Source: Prevotellaceae bacterium (GTDB lineage Bacteria; Bacteroidota; Bacteroidia; Bacteroidales; UBA932). Taken from it: a DNA stretch of 6,023 nucleotides. Shown piece by piece: positions 1-5,755 of this stretch (its first letter is position 1; each line of letters begins with the position of its first letter). The DNA is taken from the NCBI GenBank assembly GCA_031258755.1, contig JAIRMK010000037.1:1-6023 (forward strand). Direction: 5' to 3'. The position numbers and the translations under genes were made by a program. The notes beneath the pieces were generated by a model that saw nothing but the letters and a program-made list of their open reading frames with translations, made no database searches and was not told where the DNA came from.

Positions 1-87
1 TGCCTATCATTCTTTTCTTTCCGGTGATCTGACAAATTCGTGACATGATCTTTCGTAATTTTTAATTTCCACATTTATTTGGGGCTG

Positions 88-119
88 CAAATATCGGGAA
101 AATATCCGGAATAAACAAA
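88..119 (-). promoter_or_regulatory. Weak candidate Bacteroidetes-type promoter facing the left edge
   Basis: On the minus strand a TTTG (116-119) is followed after 20 bases by GATATTTG (88-95), one mismatch from the Bacteroidetes -7 consensus TAnnTTTG. The heptamer GATATTT occurs twice, 11 bases apart (89-95 and 100-106), about one helical turn. An ATG on the minus strand at 10-8 (reading Met-Ile-Gly before the window ends) would lie some 70 bases downstream of the predicted start site. This fits a separate promoter for a gene starting at the left edge, but AT-rich spacer sequence can produce such matches by chance. Confidence 0.25.
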
Positions 120-140
120 ATAATTTGAAAAAAAAATCAT

Positions 141-839
141 TTACCGGTACTTGAGCAATGTCCAAATAGCTTTCAGGCCATCGGTCCATTTAATTTTTTT
201 GCCGTCATGCATGGAACGCGGGTAATAATTGATAGGGACTTCCCTGATTTTTATGCCGCGCCCGGCCACCTTTGCCGTCACTTCGGGACAAAATTCGAAG
301 CCGGCACAGGATAGCGGAATAGATTTCAGGAACGAGGCGTCGAACAGCTTGTAGCAGGTAGGCTCGTCGGTGAGCCGCTGGTTGTAAAGCAGGTTGGCTG
401 CCAGTGTGACCATCCGCCCACCCAGGTAGTACCAGTATGAGGAGTGCCGGTTTTCCCGCTTCAGGAAACGAGAGCCATAAATTACTTTCAGGCGTTCTTT
501 CAAAAATGTTTTCAGCAACACGTTGTAATCTTCCGGGTCGTATTCCAGATCGGCGTCCTGGATAATTACGCCGTCGCCGGTGACGAGTTGCAGCCCCTTA
601 CGGATGGCCGCCCCCTTCCCCCGGTTTCCGAGCTGCCGGAAATATATAGCCGGGGTTTCAGAATACTGCGCGTTATAGTGTGCGACCTGCTGCTCCGTGG
701 CATCGCGCGAGCCGTCGTCAACCACAATAATTTCCTTTTGGATGCCATTTATCAACTGTACGCCGGCCACTTTTTGCAGAAGCCGGAAAATAGTCTTTTC
801 TTCGTTGTAGGCCGGTATGATTACCGATAGTGTGTGCAT
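141..839 (-). CDS. Family 2 glycosyltransferase, polyprenyl-phosphate sugar synthase (DPM1-like)
   Basis: This 232-residue protein has a GT-A fold typical of family 2. It opens with SVIIPAYNEE (residues 5-14). The nucleotide-binding DDGS lies at 41-44, GNRGKGAAIRKGL at 71-83, and the DxD-like metal site QDADLEYDP at 94-102. The C-terminal part, with FEFCPEV and then REVPINYYPRSMHDGKKIKW, matches the pattern of dolichyl/undecaprenyl-phosphate mannosyl- and glucosyltransferases. There is no C-terminal transmembrane pair, so it is probably a peripheral enzyme on the inner face of the cytoplasmic membrane, moving a sugar from a nucleotide donor to polyprenyl phosphate. The sugar cannot be read from the sequence. 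The ATG at 839-837 starts the first conserved strand directly, and only 6 bases separate it from the stop of the preceding GT-C-like gene, suggesting translational coupling. A run of nine T follows closely after its stop on the coding strand, but I see no GC-rich stem before it. Confidence 0.88.
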   Translation of the reverse strand: MHTLSVIIPAYNEEKTIFRLLQKVAGVQLINGIQKEIIVVDDGSRDATEQQVAHYNAQYSETPAIYFRQLGNRGKGAAIRKGLQLVTGDGVIIQDADLEYDPEDYNVLLKTFLKERLKVIYGSRFLKRENRHSSYWYYLGGRMVTLAANLLYNQRLTDEPTCYKLFDASFLKSIPLSCAGFEFCPEVTAKVAGRGIKIREVPINYYPRSMHDGKKIKWTDGLKAIWTLLKYR

Positions 840-845
840 GGCGGT

Positions 846-2237
846 TTATTTTCGTTTGTTTTTTTTTGGGAACAGGATATTATTTATCTTGCCGAACAGC
901 CAGCTCATACTATGGCCGGCCGCCATGTAGAACCACAGTAGCGGCACGAACGAGAACAGAAAGCGTTTATAGGAATATTTCATAACGCGCTCCAGCGTGT
1001 CCCAAACATAGTCGACCTGGTAAATTAATATCGTGTAGAACGCCCACGACAGCACAATTAACAGTAGCGTGACGAGGTGGTCGCGCTTCTTGAAGATAGC
1101 CCGTACATTGAGCAGGAGAACTATCGGGAATGCTATAAATGTAAGGCCATAAAAAGTGATGGATTTAAACAGCGTCCACATTTCTGTGGCGATGACGGTT
1201 ATTTTCCCACTGTCCCAGTGGGGTTTCAGGATAAGGGCTTGTGTGGCTTCCAGGTGGTGTATCTTCAGGAATACGTTCCAAAAGACGATGGGGAACAGGC
1301 ACAGTCCGGCGAACAGCAGCAGCTTTTTGTATTGTTCGGTTCGGAGGCTGTGCCACAGCAGCACGCTACATGCAGCGCCGATAAAGGCAATGCCTTCGGT
1401 GCGCGTCCAGTTGTTTAGCATCAGCAGGGCGGCCGACATCCACAACAGCGACGGGACTTTCCGGTAATACCACGTCACAAAGCATAAAATCCCCAGCGAG
1501 GCATAGACGGCATGCACGAAATTGGTGCCCGACATCGACGAGAACCCCAGCATTTCCGGGGTGAGGAGGGTCATCAGGGTGGCGATTGCCGCGAGCGTGT
1601 GTGTGGTAAAGCGGCTCAGCAGGCCGTAAAATACGGCGATGAACGAGAGAAAGAAGAGTGCACTGACGGTCTTCGATGTGGCGGCGCCCAACAGGTATAC
1701 ATAGGCGTAGGAGAACTGCAGGAGCGGCGCATAGGTCATGTATGATGCGGCGCCGTGCATTTCCGGGTAGCTGCTGTCGGTAAACAGCCCGCAGCCTTTG
1801 AATGTGCCGTCGTGTGCCACGGCCAGGCCTATCAGGTTAAACCCGCGTATGCTGTCGGTGTCGAACGTGGGGTAGTAGATGGTTTTAATCACGTTTGCCG
1901 TTGCCACCGCTATGATGGCCAACATCACGAGTACCCACAGCCAGTCTATCTCCGGCCAGGTGAATGTGCGCACATACGTCCACCATTCCTTGAGCTGCGC
2001 GCGCCGGCCGTACAGGTATACCACAAGTCCGGCGACGACCAGCAGGGAGAAAGTTAAAACAGACGTTGCCGTGAGCCGCACGCCTGCCCAGTCGAGGCAA
2101 ACCATGAGGAAGGTTTGCAGTCCCATGCCCAGCAGGAACGCCAGCCCCAATACTTCTATCAGTTTCAGGCGTTGCGATATGCTCAGCGTGATGCAGGCGC
2201 CGAGCAGGACAGTAACAAGCAGTGCGGATAAAATCAT
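846..2237 (-). CDS. Multi-span membrane protein, GT-C-like glycosyltransferase (GT39/ArnT-like), tentative
   Basis: This 463-residue protein has about 11-13 hydrophobic segments, including roughly 1-20, 28-47, 57-77, 98-118, 190-209, 213-230, 240-257, 282-297, 304-322, 360-378, 388-407 and 428-448, and a basic tail (KKNKRK). The acidic motif DTDSIRG (126-132) follows the fourth span and opens a long hydrophilic loop (about 120-170), as expected of the catalytic aspartate region of lipid-sugar-dependent GT-C enzymes. NWTRTEG (276-282) recalls the R-x-E-G motif seen in several GT-C-like families. If so, it would transfer a sugar from a polyprenyl-phosphate donor to an acceptor outside the cytoplasmic membrane. 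The acidic motif after the fourth span, rather than the first as in classical members, is unusual. The family call rests on topology and short motifs; a flippase or other polytopic envelope protein remains possible. The start is 18 bases after the stop of the upstream gene, and the neighbouring GT2 gene supports a shared glycosyl-lipid job. Confidence 0.7.
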   Translation of the reverse strand: MILSALLVTVLLGACITLSISQRLKLIEVLGLAFLLGMGLQTFLMVCLDWAGVRLTATSVLTFSLLVVAGLVVYLYGRRAQLKEWWTYVRTFTWPEIDWLWVLVMLAIIAVATANVIKTIYYPTFDTDSIRGFNLIGLAVAHDGTFKGCGLFTDSSYPEMHGAASYMTYAPLLQFSYAYVYLLGAATSKTVSALFFLSFIAVFYGLLSRFTTHTLAAIATLMTLLTPEMLGFSSMSGTNFVHAVYASLGILCFVTWYYRKVPSLLWMSAALLMLNNWTRTEGIAFIGAACSVLLWHSLRTEQYKKLLLFAGLCLFPIVFWNVFLKIHHLEATQALILKPHWDSGKITVIATEMWTLFKSITFYGLTFIAFPIVLLLNVRAIFKKRDHLVTLLLIVLSWAFYTILIYQVDYVWDTLERVMKYSYKRFLFSFVPLLWFYMAAGHSMSWLFGKINNILFPKKNKRK

Positions 2238-2255
2238 GTCGACAATATTAAAAGG

Positions 2256-2825
2256 TTATTGTTTTTTCGGCAGTACGGTGAAGTGGGTTCGTTCGCCCAC
2301 CCGGTAGTCCAACTCCTCGTAGCCGTGCCCGGCCACGATGGCCACGTGGGTTACGTCGTTATAGCGCGGATTGGTGTCCTGTTCGTCCTTATAGAGCACC
2401 CTGCGCGGGTACACGAAGTGGGTTACCCAGTATTTGCTGTTGATGTTGTCGGTCAGTTGGCTGTTATCGGCCTTTTCCGTGTTGTGTTTCTTCAGGGGGA
2501 AGAGGATTACGGCGGTGTCGGGGGTGTGTTGTTTGATGAAGTCACAGAACATGTAGTCGAAGCCCAGTTTCATCTGGTAGCGCTGGTTGAGCGATGCGGT
2601 GCGGTATTGCCATATTGTAACCATATTGCCCTCCAGCAGCTTTTCGTACACCCACCAATACCCCTTGTTTTCGGTGATTGTCCAGTAGAGCAACAGGCCT
2701 CCGGCCACTGCCGTCAGCAAGCTTTTGAGGCCAAATGCGCTTTTCAGCCAGCGCACGAGTGGCCTGCCTGTGTCATTCATGGATGCCGGCGTTTGGCGGC
2801 CTGCTTTGTTGATTGGTTTGATCAT
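2256..2825 (-). CDS. Single-span membrane protein of unknown function, first gene of the glycosyltransfer operon
   Basis: I do not recognise this family. I place the start at the ATG at 2825-2823 (189 residues). The frame is open upstream to an ATG at 2918, but that extension would cross the promoter at 2847-2876 and is low-complexity and AT-rich. A second ATG at 2780-2778 (Met16) is also possible. The protein has a short basic N-terminus, one hydrophobic span (about 33-50) and a hydrophilic C-terminal domain of about 135 residues, probably outside the cytoplasmic membrane. Visible features of that domain include DTAVILFPL (103-111), THFVYPRRVLYKDE (135-148) and THVAIVAGHGYEELDY (159-174). 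The alternation of beta-strand-like segments suggests a small alpha/beta fold. Its position directly ahead of the GT-C-like and GT2 genes suggests an accessory subunit or detached extracytoplasmic domain of the glycosyltransferase. That is inference from context only. Confidence 0.72.
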   Translation of the reverse strand: MIKPINKAGRQTPASMNDTGRPLVRWLKSAFGLKSLLTAVAGGLLLYWTITENKGYWWVYEKLLEGNMVTIWQYRTASLNQRYQMKLGFDYMFCDFIKQHTPDTAVILFPLKKHNTEKADNSQLTDNINSKYWVTHFVYPRRVLYKDEQDTNPRYNDVTHVAIVAGHGYEELDYRVGERTHFTVLPKKQ

Positions 2826-2844
2826 ATTTTTAATTGTAAGTTCG

Positions 2845-2874
2845 TGCAAATTTACCGATTTTTTTTGATTTGCA
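2845..2874. repeat. Inverted repeat TGCAAAT-N16-ATTTGCA over the minus-strand promoter
   Basis: Perfect 7-base arms at 2845-2851 and 2868-2874 are separated by 16 bases, with no further pairing inside or outside the arms. One arm overlaps the -7 box and the other overlaps the -33 region of the minus-strand promoter. The position would suit a dimeric regulator, but part of the symmetry arises because the promoter elements themselves contain CAAA/TTTG. Confidence 0.3.
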
Positions 2875-2876
2875 AA
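2847..2876 (-). promoter_or_regulatory. Bacteroidetes-type promoter of the glycosyltransfer operon
   Basis: Read on the minus strand, TTTG (2873-2876) is followed after 18 bases by TAAATTTG (2847-2854), an exact match to the Bacteroidetes -7 element TAnnTTTG. Transcription would start near 2839-2841, leaving a leader of about 15 bases before the ATG at 2825. This is the main reason for rejecting the longer reading of that gene from 2918. Confidence 0.65.
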
Positions 2877-2923
2877 AAAACAAGGAAATCCGGTTTCAGT
2901 TTGACGTTTTTTTGTCATTTTTT

Positions 2924-2953
2924 TTTGATATTTGAAATTTTTTTATAGCTTTG
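2924..2953 (+). promoter_or_regulatory. Bacteroidetes-type promoter of the 2-oxoacid oxidoreductase operon
   Basis: TTTG (2924-2927), an 18-base spacer and TAGCTTTG (2946-2953) match the Bacteroidetes -33/-7 promoter form exactly. The predicted start is near 2959-2961, giving a leader of about 20 bases to the ATG at 2981. The leader has no purine-rich Shine-Dalgarno sequence, as is usual in this phylum. Confidence 0.68.
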
Positions 2954-2980
2954 TACTATTAATTATAGCGAGATTTTACT

Positions 2981-3202
2981 ATGGCAATGAAAGGAGCGAT
3001 TGTAGTAGATCGTGAAAGATGCAAAGGCTGTGGCGTTTGTACGGCAAACTGTCCGGTGCAGGTTGTGGCGCTCACCAAAGAGGTTAACAGCAAGGGGTAT
3101 CCCATGGCCTACATGGCGCATCCTGAGGCATGTACCGGCTGCACAAATTGCGCCACAGTGTGTCCCGACTCGGTCATTACGGTATACCGGGTTAAGGTGT
3201 AG
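2981..3202 (+). CDS. korD: 2-oxoacid:ferredoxin oxidoreductase delta subunit (2x[4Fe-4S] ferredoxin)
   Basis: This 73-residue protein carries two full bacterial ferredoxin motifs: C14-x2-C17-x2-C20-x3-C24-Pro and C51-x2-C54-x2-C57-x3-C61-Pro. Each would hold one [4Fe-4S] cluster, with the last cysteine of each motif ligating the other cluster, as in classical 8Fe ferredoxins. A short basic N-terminal strand precedes the first motif, and the hydrophobic end (VITVYRV) follows the second, normal for the delta or ferredoxin-like subunit of Kor/Vor enzymes. In the complex it would carry electrons from the thiamine site toward free ferredoxin. It is the first gene of the operon, with 27 bases before the alpha gene. 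An alternative label is VorD; a free-standing ferredoxin is unlikely given the three subunit genes that follow. Confidence 0.92.
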   Translation: MAMKGAIVVDRERCKGCGVCTANCPVQVVALTKEVNSKGYPMAYMAHPEACTGCTNCATVCPDSVITVYRVKV

Positions 3203-3229
3203 TTAAACGTCGAATTTAAAAAATCTAAC

Positions 3230-4309
3230 ATGGCAGAAAAAATATTACTTAAAGGGAATGAAGCTATTGCTATCGCGGCCATCCGGTGCGGGTGCGACGG
3301 GTATTTCGGCTATCCGATTACACCCCAGTCGGAAATCATGGAAACGCTGATGGACGAACGGCCGTGGGAAACTACAGGCATGGTTGTGCTGCAGTCCGAG
3401 AGCGAGGTGGCATCTATCAATATGCTTTACGGCGGCGCTTCGTGCGGGAAGAAGGTGATGACCTCGTCGAGCAGCCCTGGCGTGAGTTTGATGTGCGAGG
3501 GGCTGAGCTATCTGGCGGGCGCCGAGTTGCCGTGCCTCGTGGTCAATGTGGTGCGCGGCGGGCCGGGATTAGGCTCGATACAGGCCTCGCAGGCCGACTA
3601 TTTCCAGGCGGTGAAAGGGGGCGGCCACGGCGACTACCGGCTGATTGTGCTGGCGCCGGCTTCCGTGCAGGAAATGTACGACTTCGTGGATTTGTCGTTT
3701 GAACTGTCTTTCAAATACCGCAATCCGGCCATGATTCTCGCCGACGGCGTAATCGGGCAAATGATGGAAAAGGTAGAGCTGCGCGAGGAAAAACGCCGCC
3801 TGACCGATGCGGAAATTGCACGCCTGTACGGCAGCTGGGCTACTACAGGAAAGCCCAAAGACCGCAAAGAGAACGTGATTACCTCGCTGGCGATGGATTC
3901 GGAAGTACATGAGAAGTTCAATCTTAAATTAGTCGAAAAATATAAGCGAATTAACGAAGCTGAGGTGCGTTTTGAAAAAATAGCCTGCGACGACGCCGAA
4001 CATCTGATTGTGGCTTACGGCTCGTGCGCCCGCATCTGCGAAAAGGCTGTGGAACTGGCGCGCGAAACGGGTATTAAAGTCGGCTTGCTGCGCCCCATCA
4101 CCCTGTATCCTTATCCCTCGAAGGCTATTGACGAGATGACGGCGCAACTGAAAGACGTGCTTGTGGTGGAAATGAGCGCCGGGCAAATGGTGGAAGACGT
4201 ACGGCTGGCGGTGAATGGGAAAATTCCGGTGACGCATTTCGGCCGCATCGGCGGCATCATACCAACCCCCGAAGAGGTGGTGGTGGCACTGAAGAATATG
4301 ATACAATAA
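3230..4309 (+). CDS. korA: 2-oxoacid:ferredoxin oxidoreductase alpha subunit (KorA/VorB type)
   Basis: The 359-residue length is normal for the non-fused alpha subunit. The N-terminal pyrimidine-binding domain begins with KGNEAIAIAAIRCG (8-21) and carries the hallmark YPITPQSE (28-35). The glutamate-rich stretch QSESE (55-59) is where this family contacts the thiamine aminopyrimidine. RGGPGLG (109-115) and the following QADY are also family hallmarks, and KGGGHGDYR is typical of the Kor/Vor branch. The C-terminal transketolase-like domain begins near LIVAYGSCARI and contains LLRPITLYPYP. Together with the beta subunit it forms the thiamine diphosphate site that converts 2-oxoacid and CoA to acyl-CoA and CO2. 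Annotation pipelines often call close relatives VorB (3-methyl-2-oxobutanoate dehydrogenase), so the substrate may be branched-chain 2-oxoacids or 2-oxoglutarate; I cannot separate these by eye. The ATG is preceded by an A-rich leader without a Shine-Dalgarno sequence. Confidence 0.92.
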   Translation: MAEKILLKGNEAIAIAAIRCGCDGYFGYPITPQSEIMETLMDERPWETTGMVVLQSESEVASINMLYGGASCGKKVMTSSSSPGVSLMCEGLSYLAGAELPCLVVNVVRGGPGLGSIQASQADYFQAVKGGGHGDYRLIVLAPASVQEMYDFVDLSFELSFKYRNPAMILADGVIGQMMEKVELREEKRRLTDAEIARLYGSWATTGKPKDRKENVITSLAMDSEVHEKFNLKLVEKYKRINEAEVRFEKIACDDAEHLIVAYGSCARICEKAVELARETGIKVGLLRPITLYPYPSKAIDEMTAQLKDVLVVEMSAGQMVEDVRLAVNGKIPVTHFGRIGGIIPTPEEVVVALKNMIQ

Positions 4310-4323
4310 AAAACGGAGAGACA

Positions 4324-5085
4324 ATGGACGTAAATGAAATTATAAAACCCGAAAATAAAGTGTACGGAAAATCGCCGGTGTTGACGGACACGGTGATGCA
4401 CTACTGCCCGGGCTGTAGTCACGGCACCATTCACAAGTTAATCGCAGAGGTGATTGAAGAAATGGGCATTCAGGAAAAGACCATCGGCATTTCGCCGGTG
4501 GGGTGTGCCGTGTTTGCCTACAATTATCTTCATATCGACTGGCAACAAGCGGCGCATGGACGCGCACCGGCGTTGGCTACGGCGACCAAACGGCTGTATC
4601 CCGACAAGTATGTGTTTACGTACCAGGGCGACGGCGACATTGCCGCGATCGGCACGTCGGAAACCATTCACGCATGCAACCGTGGGGAAAATATCGTTGT
4701 TATTTTCGTGAATAACGCCATCTACGGAATGACCGGCGGGCAAATGTCGCCCCTGACGCTTGAAGGGCAGGTTACTGCCACCACGCCATACGGACGCCGC
4801 ACCGATCTGAACGGATACCCGCTGAAAATTACCGACCTTGTAGCGCAACTTGAAGGCACGTGTTATGTGACCCGCCAATCGGTGCAGACTGCAGGGGCTG
4901 TGCGCAAAGCCAAGAAAGCCGTCCGCAAGGCGTTCGAGAACTCGGCCAACGGCAAAGGCACGTCGTTTATTGAGGTGGTGTCGTCGTGCAATTCCGGGTG
5001 GAAGCTCACGCCGGTGGCTGCGAACAAGTGGATGGAAGAAAATTTATTTCCATTTTATCCGTTGGGCGATCTGAAAGATAAATAA
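4324..5085 (+). CDS. korB: 2-oxoacid:ferredoxin oxidoreductase beta subunit (thiamine diphosphate-binding)
   Basis: This 253-residue protein shows the TPP-binding signature of the family: GDGD at 102-105 followed by NN at 130-131 (GDG-x25-NN), which holds the Mg-diphosphate. YCPGC (27-31) and GCAVF (60-64) are the conserved cysteine-containing segments of Kor-type beta subunits. HGRAPALATATK (78-89) and YGMTGGQMSPLT (134-145) are also hallmark stretches. It lacks the extra C-terminal ferredoxin domain of pyruvate-type fusions; electrons would leave through the separate delta subunit. It follows the alpha gene by 14 bases. GGAG lies at 4315-4318, five bases before the ATG; this is the most Shine-Dalgarno-like sequence in the operon, though such sites count for little in Bacteroidetes. 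The C-terminus ends in a charged, aromatic tail (NKWMEENLFPFYPLG). Confidence 0.93.
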   Translation: MDVNEIIKPENKVYGKSPVLTDTVMHYCPGCSHGTIHKLIAEVIEEMGIQEKTIGISPVGCAVFAYNYLHIDWQQAAHGRAPALATATKRLYPDKYVFTYQGDGDIAAIGTSETIHACNRGENIVVIFVNNAIYGMTGGQMSPLTLEGQVTATTPYGRRTDLNGYPLKITDLVAQLEGTCYVTRQSVQTAGAVRKAKKAVRKAFENSANGKGTSFIEVVSSCNSGWKLTPVAANKWMEENLFPFYPLGDLKDK

Positions 5086-5104
5086 GTATTAAAATGATTC
5101 AACC

Positions 5105-5656
5105 ATGAAGGAAGAAATTATTATAGCCGGCTTCGGCGGACAAGGTGTGTTGTCGATGGGAAAAATTTTAGCATATTCCGGCATCATGCAAGACATGGAG
5201 GTGACGTGGATGCCGTCGTACGGGCCGGAGATGCGCGGCGGGACGGCCAACGTCACCGTGGTGCTGAGTGACAAGCGCATCAGTTCGCCTATTGTGCACA
5301 ACGTGGATACCGCCATTATTTTAAACCAGCAGTCGTTAGACAAGTTCCAGGACGCTGTGAAGCCCGGCGGACTGCTGCTCTACGACCCCAATGGTATCAC
5401 ACATCCGCCTACGCGGGAAGATGTGAAAATTTATAAAGTCGAAGCCGCCGAGGAAGCAGCGAAGCTGGGCAATTCCAAGGCCTATAACATGATTGTAATG
5501 GGCGCTTTCCTGAAATTAAAGCCGCTGGTGAAAATGGAAAATGTCATCAAGGGTTTGAAGAAGTCGATTCCCGAGCGCCACCATCACCTGATTCCGATGA
5601 ACGAGCAGGCCATTCAGCGCGGCATGGAGGCGGTGACAGTTTGCAGTAGCTGTTAA
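5105..5656 (+). CDS. korC: 2-oxoacid:ferredoxin oxidoreductase gamma subunit
   Basis: The 183-residue protein is a single gamma domain of the pyruvate/2-oxoacid ferredoxin oxidoreductase family. GFGGQGV (9-15) and SYGPEMRGG (38-46) are its most conserved motifs; in this family the domain contributes to CoA binding at the interface with the alpha and beta subunits. The length is standard. It begins 19 bases after the beta gene stop and completes the delta-alpha-beta-gamma operon. The start at 5105 puts the first conserved strand (EIIIAGFGGQG) right at the N-terminus. An ATG at 5094 gives only a four-codon frame overlapping this start and is not an alternative start. The C-terminus is CSSC (180-183), a CxxC pair at the very end that I do not recall as a family feature. 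Confidence 0.92.
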   Translation: MKEEIIIAGFGGQGVLSMGKILAYSGIMQDMEVTWMPSYGPEMRGGTANVTVVLSDKRISSPIVHNVDTAIILNQQSLDKFQDAVKPGGLLLYDPNGITHPPTREDVKIYKVEAAEEAAKLGNSKAYNMIVMGAFLKLKPLVKMENVIKGLKKSIPERHHHLIPMNEQAIQRGMEAVTVCSSC

Positions 5657-5666
5657 TAGGAGCAGT

Positions 5667-5687
5667 TTTGGAATTATTTGTTCCAAA
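5667..5687. terminator. Weak hairpin after the oxidoreductase operon
   Basis: TTTGGAA (5667-5673) pairs with TTCCAAA (5681-5687) around a seven-base loop, starting 10 bases after the korC stop. The stem is short, has only two G-C pairs and lacks a following T run on either strand, so intrinsic termination would be weak at best. Its place between two converging genes is suitable for an end signal. Confidence 0.3.
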
Positions 5688-5755
5688 TTACCACCATATT
5701 ACAACATCGTTATTCCCACACAGGGCGTATAAAAGAAATCGTATGGTCAACCGAT

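Noticed and set aside
116..136. Possible terminator after the GT2 gene (nine-T run on the minus strand plus a four-base stem)
   Set aside because: The T run is not preceded by a stable GC-rich stem, and the four-base CAAA/TTTG pairing lies after it, so it does not form an intrinsic terminator.
7..189. Minus-strand 60-codon frame overlapping the 3' end of the GT2 gene
   Set aside because: It overlaps the GT2 coding end in another frame, then crosses AT-rich spacer; there is no motif and no plausible start signal.
1077..1467. Overlapping plus-strand frames inside the GT-C-like gene
   Set aside because: They are antisense shadows of a long hydrophobic coding frame, with no domain signal and no promoter.
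2826..2918. 31-residue N-terminal extension of the small membrane protein from an ATG at 2918
   Set aside because: The extension covers a consensus promoter at 2847-2876 whose start site lies downstream of that ATG, and its residues look like translated AT-rich spacer.
2259..2948. Plus-strand open frame of 229 codons opposite the 189-residue gene
   Set aside because: It is antisense to a gene with its own promoter, runs through the divergent promoter region into T-rich spacer, and its product shows no recognisable domain.
4438..4878. Minus-strand 146-codon frame inside the beta subunit gene
   Set aside because: It is antisense to a gene with full family motifs. Long antisense frames are common over GC-richer coding sequence.
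5094..5108. Four-codon mini-frame (Met-Ile-Gln-Pro) overlapping the korC start in an ATGA junction
   Set aside because: It is too short to judge and is likely chance; nothing suggests a leader peptide inside this operon.
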